The position numbers were made by a program, and so were the translations under genes. From Alphaproteobacteria bacterium (GTDB lineage Bacteria; Pseudomonadota; Alphaproteobacteria; Sneathiellales; Sneathiellaceae), in NCBI GenBank assembly GCA_006226265.1, contig SBHH01000188.1, positions 1 through 16,793 on the forward strand: DNA of 16,793 nt. Direction: 5' to 3'. The notes beneath the pieces were generated by a model. The model saw only the letters and a program-made list of their open reading frames with translations. It searched no databases and had not been told where the DNA came from. This document shows, piece by piece, positions 1 through 9,129 of the stretch. Position 1 is the first letter of the stretch, and every line of letters starts with the position of its first letter.

Positions 1-819
1 GTCATGCTCTATTCCATCGGCAAGGATTCGGCGGTGCTGTTGCATCTTGCGCGGAAAGCCTTTTATCCCTCGCCCGTACCTTTTCCGCTTCTTCATGTGG
101 ATACGACCTGGAAATTCCGCGAGATGATTGCCTTTCGCGATACCATCACCAAGGAATATGGCGTCGAGCTTCTGGTCCATACCAACGAAGACGGGGTGAA
201 GCGCGGCATCAATCCCTTCACCCACGGCTCCGCCCTTCATACCGATGTGATGAAAACGGAAGCGTTGAAACAGGCCCTCGATAAATACAAATTCGATGCG
301 GCTTTCGGCGGCGCCCGGCGGGACGAGGAAGCCTCCCGCGCCAAGGAACGGGTTTTCTCCTTCCGATCCGAAAACCATCGCTGGGATCCGAAGAACCAGC
401 GACCGGAACTCTGGAACCTCTACAACGGGCGGGTCCGCAAAGGAGAAAGCATACGTGCCTTCCCCCTCTCCAACTGGACGGAACTGGATATCTGGCAGTA
501 TATCTATATGGAGGATATTCCCATCGTGCCGCTCTATTATGCGGCGGTCCGCCCGGTGGTGGAACGGGACGGCATGCTGATTATGGTCGACGATGACCGG
601 ATGCCGCTCGAACCCGGCGAGACGCCCGAAATGAAATCCGTCCGCTTCCGCACGCTCGGCTGCTATCCGCTGACCGGTGCGTTTGAATCGACCGCCTCAA
701 CCCTCTCCGACATCATTCAGGAAATGCTGATTGCCCGCACCTCGGAACGACAGGGTCGGCTCATCGACAAGGATCAGGCCGGCTCCATGGAGAAGAAAAA
801 GCAGGAAGGATATTTCTGA
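1..819 (+). CDS. cysD: Sulfate adenylyltransferase subunit 2 (CysD), 5' end outside window
   Basis: This is the catalytic small subunit of the heterodimeric ATP sulfurylase. It makes adenosine 5'-phosphosulfate (APS) from sulfate and ATP in the cytoplasm, the first step of sulfate assimilation. Seen: 272 codons are open from the first base of the window. The frame begins with Val then [15 protein letters not shown], the PP-loop (SxGKDS) of the PAPS reductase/ATP sulfurylase family. The conserved stretches [27 protein letters not shown] and [12 protein letters not shown] follow. The E. coli protein is about 300 residues with roughly 30 ahead of the PP-loop, so about 30 N-terminal codons lie left of the window and the ATG at 4 is internal. 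The stop overlaps the next start in TGATG, suggesting translational coupling with cysNC. Confidence 0.97.
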   Translation, partial: VMLYSIGKDSAVLLHLARKAFYPSPVPFPLLHVDTTWKFREMIAFRDTITKEYGVELLVHTNEDGVKRGINPFTHGSALHTDVMKTEALKQALDKYKFDAAFGGARRDEEASRAKERVFSFRSENHRWDPKNQRPELWNLYNGRVRKGESIRAFPLSNWTELDIWQYIYMEDIPIVPLYYAAVRPVVERDGMLIMVDDDRMPLEPGETPEMKSVRFRTLGCYPLTGAFESTASTLSDIIQEMLIARTSERQGRLIDKDQAGSMEKKKQEGYF

Positions 820-2714
820 TGAACCAGCTTTCCGGCACACAGGCGGAGATCGATGCCTATCTGAAAGCGCAGGAAGAAAAAGACCTGCTTCGCTTCATCA
901 CCTGCGGCAGCGTCGATGACGGCAAGAGCACCTTCATTGGCCGTCTTCTCTGGGATTCCAAGCTTCTGTTCGAAGATCAGCTCGCGACGCTTACCGCCGA
1001 AAGCAAGCGTATCGGCACGCAGAACGGCGAGATTGATTACGCCCTGCTCCTCGACGGGTTGCAGGCGGAACGCGAACAGGGCATCACCATCGACGTCGCC
1101 TATCGCTTCTTCGCGACCGACAAGCGGAAATTCATCGTCGCCGACACGCCGGGCCATGAGCAATATACCCGCAATATGGTGACCGGCGCCTCGACTGCCG
1201 ATCTTGCCGTCATCCTGATCGACGCGCGAAAGGGCGTCCTTATCCAGACACAGCGGCACAGCTACCTCACCTCCCTGCTCGGCATTCGGAAAATCGTCCT
1301 CGCGGTCAACAAGATGGACCTGGTCGATTATGGCGAGGCGGTGTTCGAGAAAATCCGAAAGGATTATGTGAAGTTCGCGGAACAGCTCGGCTTCACGGAT
1401 ATCACGGCGATCCCCGTCTCGGCGCTTAAAGGCGACAACATGATCGGCGAGAGCGCGAACATGCCCTGGTATAAGGGCCCGAGTGTGCTCAGCCATCTTG
1501 AAACGGTAAATGTCCGCGAAGAGGAGGCCGAGCGTCCCTTCCGCCTGCCCGTGCAATGGGTCAACCGCCCCAATCTCGACTTCCGCGGCTTTTCCGGCAC
1601 CATTGCCGGCGGCACGGTGCGCGTCGGCGATGGCGTGGTGGAACCCGCCTCTGGCCAGACGAGCAAGGTCGCGCGCATTGTCACTTTCGATGGCGACCGT
1701 CAGGAAGCTGTTACCGGTCAGGCTGTCACCCTCACTTTAGAGGACGAAATCGACATCAGCCGGGGTAATATCCTTAGCGGGCTGCAAAACAGGCCCGCCA
1801 ACGCCGACCAGTTCGAAGCCAAGCTCGTCTGGATGCATTCCGATCCGCTGTTACCAGGCCGAAATTATCTGATCAAGCTTGCGACCGGCACGACGGCAGC
1901 TAAAATCTCCAGCCTCAAATACAAGGTCAACGTCAATACACTGGAACATACGGCGACAAAGACGTTGGAGCTCAACGAGATCGGCATCTGCAACCTCGCG
2001 CTCGACAAGGCGCTTACCTTCGATCCCTATACAGAAAACCATACGACCGGTTCCTTCATCCTGGTCGACCGCTTTTCGAATGCGACTGTTGCCGCAGGCA
2101 CCATTGATTTCGCGCTTCGCCGCGCCGATAACATCCATTGGCAGTCGGTCGATATCCATAAGGAAGCGCGGGCAGAGCAGAAGGGTCAGAAAGCTTCCGT
2201 CCTCTGGTTCACGGGGCTCTCCGGGTCTGGCAAATCGACGATTGCCAATCTCGTGGAAAAGAAACTCCATTCCATGGGCAAGCATACCTATCTTCTTGAT
2301 GGCGATAACGTCCGCCATGGCCTTAACAAGGACTTGGGCTTTACCGATGCGGACCGGGTCGAGAATATCCGCCGGGTCGGCGAAACAGCCAGGCTGATGG
2401 TCGATGCCGGGCTGATCACGCTCGTCTCCTTCATCTCGCCCTTCCGGAGCGAGCGGCAGATGGCGCGCAGCCTTCTGGAAGAAGGCGAATTTCTTGAAGT
2501 CTTCGTCGATACCCCGCTTGAGATTTGCGAGCAGCGCGACATCAAGGGGCTTTATAAAAAGGCGCGCGCGGGCGAGATCAAAAACTTCACCGGCATCTCC
2601 TCCGACTATGAACAGCCGGAGAATGCGGAAATTATTATCGATGGCGCAAAAACCGCCCCGGAAGAGGCAGCGGATCAGATCATCCGCACCCTTCAGGACC
2701 GAGGAATGATTTAA
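819..2714 (+). CDS. cysNC: Bifunctional sulfate adenylyltransferase subunit 1 / APS kinase (CysNC, NodQ-like)
   Basis: This 631-residue fusion joins the GTPase subunit of ATP sulfurylase to APS kinase, so with CysD it converts sulfate to PAPS. Seen in the N-terminal part: the P-loop GSVDDGKS (about 30-37), the switch motif DTPGH (109-113) and NKMD (164-167). These are followed by EF-Tu-like beta-barrel domains to about residue 430. The C-terminal part has the APS kinase P-loop GLSGSGKS (466-473), [10 protein letters not shown] (494-503), FISPFRSER (538-546) and [17 protein letters not shown] (577-593). All catalytic motifs of both halves are present. The ATG shares a base with the cysD stop. 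Family knowledge: such fusions supply PAPS for cysteine synthesis or for sulfation of polysaccharides, as with rhizobial NodPQ. Which applies here cannot be read from this window. The 3' end overlaps rfbA by 4 bp. Confidence 0.97.
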   Translation: MNQLSGTQAEIDAYLKAQEEKDLLRFITCGSVDDGKSTFIGRLLWDSKLLFEDQLATLTAESKRIGTQNGEIDYALLLDGLQAEREQGITIDVAYRFFATDKRKFIVADTPGHEQYTRNMVTGASTADLAVILIDARKGVLIQTQRHSYLTSLLGIRKIVLAVNKMDLVDYGEAVFEKIRKDYVKFAEQLGFTDITAIPVSALKGDNMIGESANMPWYKGPSVLSHLETVNVREEEAERPFRLPVQWVNRPNLDFRGFSGTIAGGTVRVGDGVVEPASGQTSKVARIVTFDGDRQEAVTGQAVTLTLEDEIDISRGNILSGLQNRPANADQFEAKLVWMHSDPLLPGRNYLIKLATGTTAAKISSLKYKVNVNTLEHTATKTLELNEIGICNLALDKALTFDPYTENHTTGSFILVDRFSNATVAAGTIDFALRRADNIHWQSVDIHKEARAEQKGQKASVLWFTGLSGSGKSTIANLVEKKLHSMGKHTYLLDGDNVRHGLNKDLGFTDADRVENIRRVGETARLMVDAGLITLVSFISPFRSERQMARSLLEEGEFLEVFVDTPLEICEQRDIKGLYKKARAGEIKNFTGISSDYEQPENAEIIIDGAKTAPEEAADQIIRTLQDRGMI

Positions 2715-3592
2715 GCGAGATCGTCCCGGATCAGGGTCAGCAGATATTCTCCATAACCGCTCTTGCGTAAAGGTTCTGCAAGGGCGGTAAGCTCCGCCGC
2801 CGTGATGAAGCCTTTCTGGTAGGCAATTTCTTCGGGGCAGGCGATTTTAAGGCCCTGCCGCTTCTCGATCGTCTGCACGAAGTGAGAAGCATCCAGTAAA
2901 TTGTCATGAGTCCCGGTATCGAGCCAGGCACTGCCACGGCCAAGAAACTCCATACTGAGCTGGCCCTGATCAAGATAGAGGCGATTGAGGTCGGTAATTT
3001 CCAGCTCTCCGCGTGCACTCGGTTCCAGATGTTTCGCGAAATCGATCACCTGGTTATCGTAAAAATAAAGTCCGGTAATGGCGAAGCTGGACTTGGGTTT
3101 CGCGGGCTTTTCCTCAACCCCGATCACCTTGCCGGCCTTATCGAACTCAGCCACGCCATAAGCGCTTGGATCAGAAACATGATAACCGAAAATGGTCGCT
3201 CCTTCCGTCCGCTCCCGCGCACTTTTCAAAAGCGGACTGAAACGGCTGGCGTAGAAGATGTTATCGCCCAGAATCAGTGCCGAATGATTGTCACCGATAT
3301 GATCCGCACCGATGATGAAAGCCTGCGCCAGTCCGTCCGGTGACGGCTGCACCGCATAGCTGAGATTAAGCCCCCATTGCGATCCATCCTTCAGAACCCG
3401 GCGAAAGACATCCTGTTCCTCCGGTGTCGTGATGATCAGAATATCACGGATATCGGCAAGCATCAGGGTCGCCAGCGGATAATAGATCATCGGCTTGTCA
3501 TAGATCGGCATCAGCTGCTTGCTGACCCCCAGGGTGAGAGGATGAAGCCGGCTTCCTGTCCCGCCTGCCAGAATTATTCCCTTGTGCGTCAT
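2711..3592 (-). CDS. rfbA: Glucose-1-phosphate thymidylyltransferase (RfbA/RmlA)
   Basis: This enzyme forms dTDP-glucose from dTTP and glucose-1-phosphate, the first step toward dTDP-L-rhamnose and related sugars for surface polysaccharides. Seen: 293 residues, the usual length of the short RmlA type. The nucleotide-binding N-terminus [20 protein letters not shown] is followed by [51 protein letters not shown] and [13 protein letters not shown]. All are conserved in the family. The start is the ATG at 3592; only a weak GGA-type ribosome site precedes it. rfbB, rfbC and rfbD are not in the window, so the rest of the pathway must be elsewhere. The gene lies 118 bp downstream of a methyltransferase gene on the same strand and converges on cysNC. 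Confidence 0.95.
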   Translation of the reverse strand: MTHKGIILAGGTGSRLHPLTLGVSKQLMPIYDKPMIYYPLATLMLADIRDILIITTPEEQDVFRRVLKDGSQWGLNLSYAVQPSPDGLAQAFIIGADHIGDNHSALILGDNIFYASRFSPLLKSARERTEGATIFGYHVSDPSAYGVAEFDKAGKVIGVEEKPAKPKSSFAITGLYFYDNQVIDFAKHLEPSARGELEITDLNRLYLDQGQLSMEFLGRGSAWLDTGTHDNLLDASHFVQTIEKRQGLKIACPEEIAYQKGFITAAELTALAEPLRKSGYGEYLLTLIRDDLA

Positions 3593-3634
3593 ATTCCGAT
3601 CCGTTTTTCTGAACTCGTCATTCTTCCAAATATA

Positions 3635-3671
3635 TAACAGATCAAACCATGGAGCGGTTTAAATTCTGTTA
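3635..3671. repeat. Interrupted dyad upstream of rfbA
   Basis: Outer arms TAACAGA (3635-3641) and TCTGTTA (3665-3671) are perfect inverted repeats. Nested inside them are AAACC (3644-3648) and GGTTT (3656-3660). The dyad lies 43-79 bp upstream of the rfbA start, in the only gap between the methyltransferase gene and rfbA. It could be a leader stem-loop, an operator, or a weak terminator of the upstream gene. There is no T-run after it on the minus strand. The function is unknown. Confidence 0.35.
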
Positions 3672-3710
3672 CTTTTTCAAGGAATTATGAGAAAGATAAG
3701 AAATCCGGAA

Positions 3711-5288
3711 TCAGGCCTTTGCAATAGTCGCATCTTTCCCCAGCGCGTCCGCCAATTCCTTCGCGGCATCAAAATGGGGATTTTCTGCAATCAGCTCCGT
3801 TATGATCCGCAGGGCTTCTTCCTCTGCCTCGAACAAACGGTAAACTTCCGCGAATTTAAGACGCATTTCTGCATTTTCCCGGGCCAGCGGTTCGTTTCTT
3901 TTCAGAATTTCATATGCTGCTTCCCGCTCATTCAGCATCAACAGGATTTTCAGGATGGCGAAAACCGGATCGCTCAGGCTGTCGCACCGGAAATGCATGT
4001 CATCGACGGCACGGAGCATCTTAAGCAGACTTTCACGCTCAGCCTGGCTTGCTTTCGGCAAATCGCGGAGCAGGCCCGGGGCGGCCAGATTAAACATTTT
4101 CGTATCCCAGCCGGAAAGTTGCAGCAGGCCAAGAATACGTGATAAGGGGAGCACGGCCAGTTGTTTCTCCAGCGATTTTTTCAGAAGGAAAAATTCTTCC
4201 GGACCAAACTCGTTGACATAAAGGTCGAACCGCTCGACGAGACGTCGCGGTCTGCGCCTGCCTGGCCTGTAAAGAAATCCAGCAATTTCAAGCGAAGACT
4301 TCGGTGAATCGGATAAAAAAGCCCTGCCTCGTCGAGCAGTCGCATATTCAGCCATCGCGTGAAAATTGACATGTACCGAATATGCCCCGTTTCGTGCCAC
4401 TCGGCGCGGCGGCAAATCGCGTAAAGCAGCGATATGCGACGCGCCGAAATCGCCACAGAGGAAAAAACAGGGTCCCGTCGAGAGCGCGGCCATACGCTCC
4501 ATCATCCTGAACCCGCCGGTCGGCAGGGAAAAATGGAGACTGCCACCAATCGCCCGGCAATGATTGAGGATACGGTTGTAGTCCCGTACCTCATAAGGCG
4601 ATGGCGGACAATCTTCCTCCCTGTAATCAAAACCGGTCTTGCGCACCATTTCAGCAATCGTCCCGCTGTTATCGGGAATTTCCGCCCGGACGAGACGGGC
4701 TTTCAGTTTCCCGTCCTCCAAGGTGAAAATATCATGCGGTAGACTGTCGATCACGTAATTGCCGATCACCGCCATCGGCGTCTTCAGGGACCCGGGCGTT
4801 ATTTTCCGGTCCGAGATCAGGAGCCGTACCGGCTTATCGTCCAGACAATCGAGCTTTGCAAAATCAAGCAGGCCCGCCTCGACATAGCGGATGAGCAGCG
4901 GATGCTGCCGCCAGAAGTCAATCGTCGCATCCGAGATATCCGTCATGACATAGACGATATCAACCCCGCCCGCGGGCAGCTTCGCCCGCTCATTCGCAAA
5001 ATATTTGAGAAAGCGATAGGCGAAGCATCCGGAACCTGCGCCAAGCTCGAAAATATAACGGCGCCTCTGTTCCCCCTTCCCCGTCACCGAGAGCCGACTG
5101 TAATCATCGAAGAAACCGCCCATGATCCGGGCATAGCTGCGGGCGATAACGGGGGTCGTCGTGATATAGCTTGGTACCGCGCCGGACTCCCAGGCATGGA
5201 TGCTGCTCTCCCTGTAATATTGCTTCTGCAAATCCCAGATGGGCGATTGGGAAAGGGGCATAAATCCGTCGTGAAAGGCTTTTGTCAT
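3711..5288 (-). CDS. SAM-dependent methyltransferase-like protein with C-terminal TPR-like helices
   Basis: The product is about 525 residues and I do not recognise a named gene. Seen: near residue 80 is a class I SAM-binding motif, YIFELGAGSGCFAYRFLK, followed by a beta-strand ending in MTDIS. Further on come VIGNYVIDSLPHDIF and CFFLCGDFG, which resemble in order and spacing the motifs of the MidA/NDUFAF7 (DUF185) family. The upstream YITTTPVIARSYA may match that family's TAPE region. The last 170 or so residues are helix-rich with TPR-like spacing (AAYEILKRNEPLA, ALRIITELIAENP), which usually means a protein-binding scaffold. Family knowledge: MidA-type enzymes methylate arginine in a complex I subunit, but the match here is distant and no substrate can be inferred. 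The ATG at 5288 is preferred because a good ribosome site lies 8 nt upstream; a GTG at 5300 would add four residues but falls within that site. The gene is divergent from 5-oxoprolinase and precedes rfbA. Confidence 0.8.
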   Translation of the reverse strand: MTKAFHDGFMPLSQSPIWDLQKQYYRESSIHAWESGAVPSYITTTPVIARSYARIMGGFFDDYSRLSVTGKGEQRRRYIFELGAGSGCFAYRFLKYFANERAKLPAGGVDIVYVMTDISDATIDFWRQHPLLIRYVEAGLLDFAKLDCLDDKPVRLLISDRKITPGSLKTPMAVIGNYVIDSLPHDIFTLEDGKLKARLVRAEIPDNSGTIAEMVRKTGFDYREEDCPPSPYEVRDYNRILNHCRAIGGSLHFSLPTGGFRMMERMAALSTGPCFFLCGDFGASHIAALRDLPPRRVARNGAYSVHVNFHAMAEYATARRGRAFLSDSPKSSLEIAGFLYRPGRRRPRRLVERFDLYVNEFGPEEFFLLKKSLEKQLAVLPLSRILGLLQLSGWDTKMFNLAAPGLLRDLPKASQAERESLLKMLRAVDDMHFRCDSLSDPVFAILKILLMLNEREAAYEILKRNEPLARENAEMRLKFAEVYRLFEAEEEALRIITELIAENPHFDAAKELADALGKDATIAKA

Positions 5289-5296
5289 ATCCTGCG

Positions 5297-5302
5297 CCAC
5301 CT
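5297..5302 (-). promoter_or_regulatory. Ribosome binding site deciding the methyltransferase start
   Basis: The minus strand reads AGGTGG here, one base off the ideal AGGAGG, with 8 nt before the ATG at 5288. The alternative GTG start (5300-5298) is embedded in this motif and has no comparable site of its own. Confidence 0.6.
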
Positions 5303-5481
5303 AATATATCCATCATAATTCCGCTTTTCCCATAAACGCATCCGCAATGACCTTTGTGACGGAATGTCGGTATCGCGCATCACATGGCTTTACGGCATGG
5401 CGGCGGGAATGATATGGAAAGAGGCAAGAGAAAACCGATCCACTTCCGGCCCCGCGTGGCAAATTTCCAGGTTTCAGGAAT

Positions 5482-8400
5482 ATGACGACTTCGAAAGACA
5501 GCAGTTCCAAAGATGAATGGCAATTCTGGGTGGACCGGGGTGGCACTTTCACCGATCTTGTAGCGCGCCGCCCGGATGGCGGAATCGTCACTCATAAACT
5601 CCTGAGCGAGAACCCGGAGCAATATGAGGATGCCGCGCTTCAGGGCATTCGTGATCTCTTGGGCATTGCCAAGGATGCGGATATCCCTGCCGAAAAAATC
5701 GGCGCGGTCAAGATGGGGACGACGGTCGCGACCAACGCGCTTCTTGAACGAAAGGGCGAGCCTCTCGTCCTCGTCACCACCAAAGGCTTCCGCGACGGTC
5801 TTCGGATTGGATATCAGACCCGCCCGCGGCTTTTCGATCTCAATATCAAGCTCCCCGAAATGCTCTATCAGTCCGTGATCGAGGTGACGGAGCGGATTGG
5901 CGCGGACGGCAAGCTCATGCGTCCGCTCGACGAGGAACAGGCGCGGAAGGATTTACAGGCCGCCTATGATAGCGGCCTTCGGACCTGTGCCATTGTCTTC
6001 ATGCATGGCTACCGCTTCCCCGATCATGAGGAACGGGTTGCGAAAATTGCGAAAGAAATCGGCTTCACGCAAATCTCCACCAGCTTCGGCACCAGCCCGC
6101 TGATGAAGCTGGTGAGCCGGGGCGATACGACTGTCGTCGATGCCTATCTCTCCCCCATTCTTAGGCGATATGTCGATCGCGTCGCATCGGAGCTTGGCGA
6201 TACCCGCCTGATGTTCATGCAGTCGAACGGTGGCCTGACGGATGCCCATTTTTTCCAAGGGAAGGATGCCATCCTGTCCGGCCCCGCAGGCGGCGTGGTT
6301 GGCATGGTGCAGACGTCGGCCATGGCCGGGTTCGAGAAAATCATCGGCTTTGACATGGGCGGCACCTCTACGGACGTCTCCCATTACGGCGGAGAATATG
6401 AACGCACGTTTGAAACCGAGGTTGCGGGCGTTCGCATGCGCGCGCCCATGATGCTGATCAATACGGTCGCGGCGGGCGGTGGCTCCATCCTTCATTTCGA
6501 TGGCGCGCGCTACAAGGTTGGCCCGGACAGCGCGGGCGCGAACCCCGGCCCCGCCTGTTATCGGAAGGGCGGCCCGCTCACTGTGACCGACTGCAACGTC
6601 ATGCTCGGCAAGCTCGCGCCCGATTTCTTCCCGCATGTGTTTGGCCCCAATGCGGATCAACCGCTCGATGCGGATATCGTCCGCGAAAAATTCGAGGCGC
6701 TTGCCAAAGAAATCAGCAAGGCGACGGGCGATACCCGGACGGCCGAGGAAGTCGCGGGCGGCTTCCTCTTCATCGCGGTCGAGAATATGGCCAATGCCAT
6801 CAAGAAAATCTCGGTCCAGCGGGGCTATGACGTTTCCGAATATGTCCTCACCTCCTTCGGCGGGGCGGGCGGACAACATGCCTGCCTTGTTGCGGACAGC
6901 CTCGGCATGAAGAAGATCATGCTGCATCCTTACGCGGGCGTTCTTTCCGCCTTCGGCATGGGACTTGCCGATCTTCGGGTGATGAAGGAAAAGGCGATCG
7001 AGACGGCACTGGAAACCGGGGCTCTTGCGTCTATCGGTGAGGCACTCGATGCACTTGCAGAAGAAGGCCTCGATGAAATGAAGAAGCAGGGCGTGGAAGA
7101 CGCCCGCATCCATGTCGAGCGCAAGCTCCATATCAAATATCAGGGCTCCGATACCTCGATGGTGGTCGATGACGGCAAGCTGGAGGATGTCATAGCCGCA
7201 TTCGAGGCCGCGCATCGGCAGCGCTTCGGCTTCACGACGCCCGGCAAGACCATGATCGTCGAAGCCGTCGCCGTGGAGGTGGTGGGCGCAGGCGACAAGG
7301 TCGATGATCCGGAACGTCCCGATGAGGGATTGTCCGCAAAGCCCGAACCGCTCGCCACCCGCGAGATCTTCGTTGAGAAGAAATGGCAGAGCTGCCCCTT
7401 CTTCGATCGCGACAAGCTGCCCGCCGGCGCGAAAGTCGATGGCCCCGCCGTCATCGTCGAGACGACCGGCACCACGGTGATCGAGCCCGGCTGGCAGGCG
7501 GAAATGACCCATCGTGGCCATCTCGTCCTCACCCGGGTGAAGGAACTGACCCGCGAAAAGGCCATCGGCACGGAAGTCGACCCCGTCATGCTGGAGATTT
7601 TCAACAATCTCTTCATGAATGTAGCCGAGCAGATGGGCACGGTTCTCGAAAAGACCGCCTATTCCGTGAATATCAAGGAACGGCTCGATTTCTCCTGCGC
7701 GGTCTTTGACCTCAATGGCGATCTCATCGCAAATGCGCCGCATATGCCGGTGCATCTGGGCTCCATGTCCGAAAGTATCAAGGCGGTCATCCGGAAACAT
7801 AAATCCAGCATGAAGGCGGGCGATGTCTTCGTTCTCAACGCGCCCTATAACGGCGGCACGCATCTCCCCGATGTCACGGTCATCACGCCGGTTTTTGGTT
7901 TAGAGGGCAAGGACGTTCTTTTCTATGTCGCAAGCCGCGGCCATCATGCGGATATCGGCGGCCTGACGCCCGGCTCCATGCCGCCCGACAGCCGGAAAGT
8001 GGAGGAAGAAGGCGTCATTCTCGATAACATCCGCCTGATGGACGGCGGCACGCTGCTTGAGGACGAGATCGTCGAAATCCTGAAATCCGGTGCCTATCCC
8101 TCCCGCAACACGGACCAGAATATGGCCGACCTGAAAGCCCAGATTGCGGCCTGCGAAAAAGGCATACAGGAGCTTCGCCGCATGGTCGATCATTTCGGCC
8201 TCGATGTCGTCCATGCCTATATGGGCCATGTGCAGGACAATGCGGAAGAATCGGTCCGTCGCGTGCTCGACGTGCTGAAAGACGGCGCCTTCACCTATCC
8301 CATGGATGACGGCTATGAGATCAAGGTCAAAATCTCGATCAACAAGGAAAAGCGCTCCGCGACCATCGACTTCACCGGCACGAGCGGTGAGCATCCGACT

Positions 8401-9105
8401 AACTATAATGCGCCCCGCGCGGTAACAACGGCGGCCGTTCTCTATGTCTTCCGCTGCCTGGTGGATAGCGATATCCCGTTGAATGCGGGCTGCCTGAAAC
8501 CGTTGGAGATCATTGTGCCCGAACGCTCCATGCTCGCGCCGGAATATCCGGCCGCCGTGGTTGCGGGCAATGTCGAAACCTCCCAATGCATCACAGATTG
8601 CCTGTTCGGCGCGCTCGGCGTAATGGCGGCGGCGCAAGGGACGATGAACAATTTCACCTTTGGCAACAACCAGTATCAATATTACGAGACGATCTGCGGC
8701 GGCGCGGGCGCAGGGCCCGATTTCGACGGGACGAGCGCGGTTCATACCCATATGACCAATGCCCGCCTGACCGATCCGGAAGTGCTGGAATGGCGCTTTC
8801 CCGTCACCCTTGAAAGCTTCGAAATCCGCAAAGGCTCCGGCGGCGCAGGCAGGCATAGAGGTGGCGACGGGACGCTCCGTCAGATTCGCTTCCATGTGCC
8901 GATGACGGCGGCGCTTCTGTCCAGCCACCGCACCGTGCCCCCCTTCGGCCTAGACGGCGGCGAAAACGGCGAGGTTGGCCAGCAATGGGTGATCCGCACC
9001 AACGGCGATATCGACAAGCTGGAGGGGCGCGACCGCACCGACATGTCGCCGGGGGACATCTTCGTTATCCAAACCCCGTCCGGCGGAGGTTTCGGCGCAG
9101 CTTGA
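5482..9105 (+). CDS. oplAH: 5-oxoprolinase (ATP-hydrolysing), fused HyuA-HyuB type
   Basis: The enzyme hydrolyses 5-oxo-L-proline to L-glutamate with ATP, in the cytoplasm, recycling pyroglutamate from gamma-glutamyl/glutathione turnover and from spontaneous glutamine cyclisation. Seen: 1207 residues, close to the length of the fused eukaryotic and proteobacterial OPLAH proteins. The N-terminal HyuA-like half has the actin-fold phosphate motif [12 protein letters not shown] (18-29), [12 protein letters not shown] (79-90), [17 protein letters not shown] and [11 protein letters not shown] (290-300). The HyuB-like half begins near residue 700 ([20 protein letters not shown]), with [11 protein letters not shown] and the C-terminal [13 protein letters not shown]. 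The start is the first possible in the frame, with a short-spaced AGGA just upstream. Hydantoinase or acetophenone carboxylase relatives share the fold, but they are normally split into two genes. The gene is divergent from the methyltransferase and convergent with metH, so it is probably a single-gene transcript. Confidence 0.93.
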   Translation: MTTSKDSSSKDEWQFWVDRGGTFTDLVARRPDGGIVTHKLLSENPEQYEDAALQGIRDLLGIAKDADIPAEKIGAVKMGTTVATNALLERKGEPLVLVTTKGFRDGLRIGYQTRPRLFDLNIKLPEMLYQSVIEVTERIGADGKLMRPLDEEQARKDLQAAYDSGLRTCAIVFMHGYRFPDHEERVAKIAKEIGFTQISTSFGTSPLMKLVSRGDTTVVDAYLSPILRRYVDRVASELGDTRLMFMQSNGGLTDAHFFQGKDAILSGPAGGVVGMVQTSAMAGFEKIIGFDMGGTSTDVSHYGGEYERTFETEVAGVRMRAPMMLINTVAAGGGSILHFDGARYKVGPDSAGANPGPACYRKGGPLTVTDCNVMLGKLAPDFFPHVFGPNADQPLDADIVREKFEALAKEISKATGDTRTAEEVAGGFLFIAVENMANAIKKISVQRGYDVSEYVLTSFGGAGGQHACLVADSLGMKKIMLHPYAGVLSAFGMGLADLRVMKEKAIETALETGALASIGEALDALAEEGLDEMKKQGVEDARIHVERKLHIKYQGSDTSMVVDDGKLEDVIAAFEAAHRQRFGFTTPGKTMIVEAVAVEVVGAGDKVDDPERPDEGLSAKPEPLATREIFVEKKWQSCPFFDRDKLPAGAKVDGPAVIVETTGTTVIEPGWQAEMTHRGHLVLTRVKELTREKAIGTEVDPVMLEIFNNLFMNVAEQMGTVLEKTAYSVNIKERLDFSCAVFDLNGDLIANAPHMPVHLGSMSESIKAVIRKHKSSMKAGDVFVLNAPYNGGTHLPDVTVITPVFGLEGKDVLFYVASRGHHADIGGLTPGSMPPDSRKVEEEGVILDNIRLMDGGTLLEDEIVEILKSGAYPSRNTDQNMADLKAQIAACEKGIQELRRMVDHFGLDVVHAYMGHVQDNAEESVRRVLDVLKDGAFTYPMDDGYEIKVKISINKEKRSATIDFTGTSGEHPTNYNAPRAVTTAAVLYVFRCLVDSDIPLNAGCLKPLEIIVPERSMLAPEYPAAVVAGNVETSQCITDCLFGALGVMAAAQGTMNNFTFGNNQYQYYETICGGAGAGPDFDGTSAVHTHMTNARLTDPEVLEWRFPVTLESFEIRKGSGGAGRHRGGDGTLRQIRFHVPMTAALLSSHRTVPPFGLDGGENGEVGQQWVIRTNGDIDKLEGRDRTDMSPGDIFVIQTPSGGGFGAA

Positions 9106-9111
9106 AGCTGC
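9097..9111. terminator. Small palindrome at the oplAH stop, possible bidirectional stem-loop
   Basis: GCAGCTT (9097-9103) and AAGCTGC (9105-9111) are perfect inverted repeats around a single G. In RNA this gives a 6-bp stem whose three-base loop is the oplAH stop codon TGA. It lies in the 24-bp gap between the convergent oplAH and metH genes. No T-run follows on either strand, so intrinsic termination is doubtful. Confidence 0.3.
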
Positions 9112-9129
9112 ACCGACGACCTTTCCAAA

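Noticed and set aside
3635..3650. Similarity of the rfbA upstream sequence to the left flank of the sahR operator (TAACAGAT shared)
   Set aside because: 13 of 16 bases match, but the match covers only the flank and part of one half of the sahR palindrome, without the second half. It is probably chance in AT-rich DNA.
4181..4456. A possible frameshift in the methyltransferase gene, suggested by an overlapping minus-strand frame
   Set aside because: The main frame is open from start to stop and keeps sensible protein character on both sides (RLVERFDLYVNEFGPEEFF), so no frameshift is needed.
5289..5481. Promoters for the divergent methyltransferase and oplAH genes
   Set aside because: I found only weak partial matches (for example TTTACG at 5389-5394) with no convincing -10 at the right distance, so none is called.
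5953..7863. A 636-codon open frame on the minus strand inside oplAH
   Set aside because: The plus strand encodes a well-conserved 5-oxoprolinase throughout. The antisense product is rich in His, Arg and Asp with no recognisable motif, as expected from the complement of GC-biased codons.
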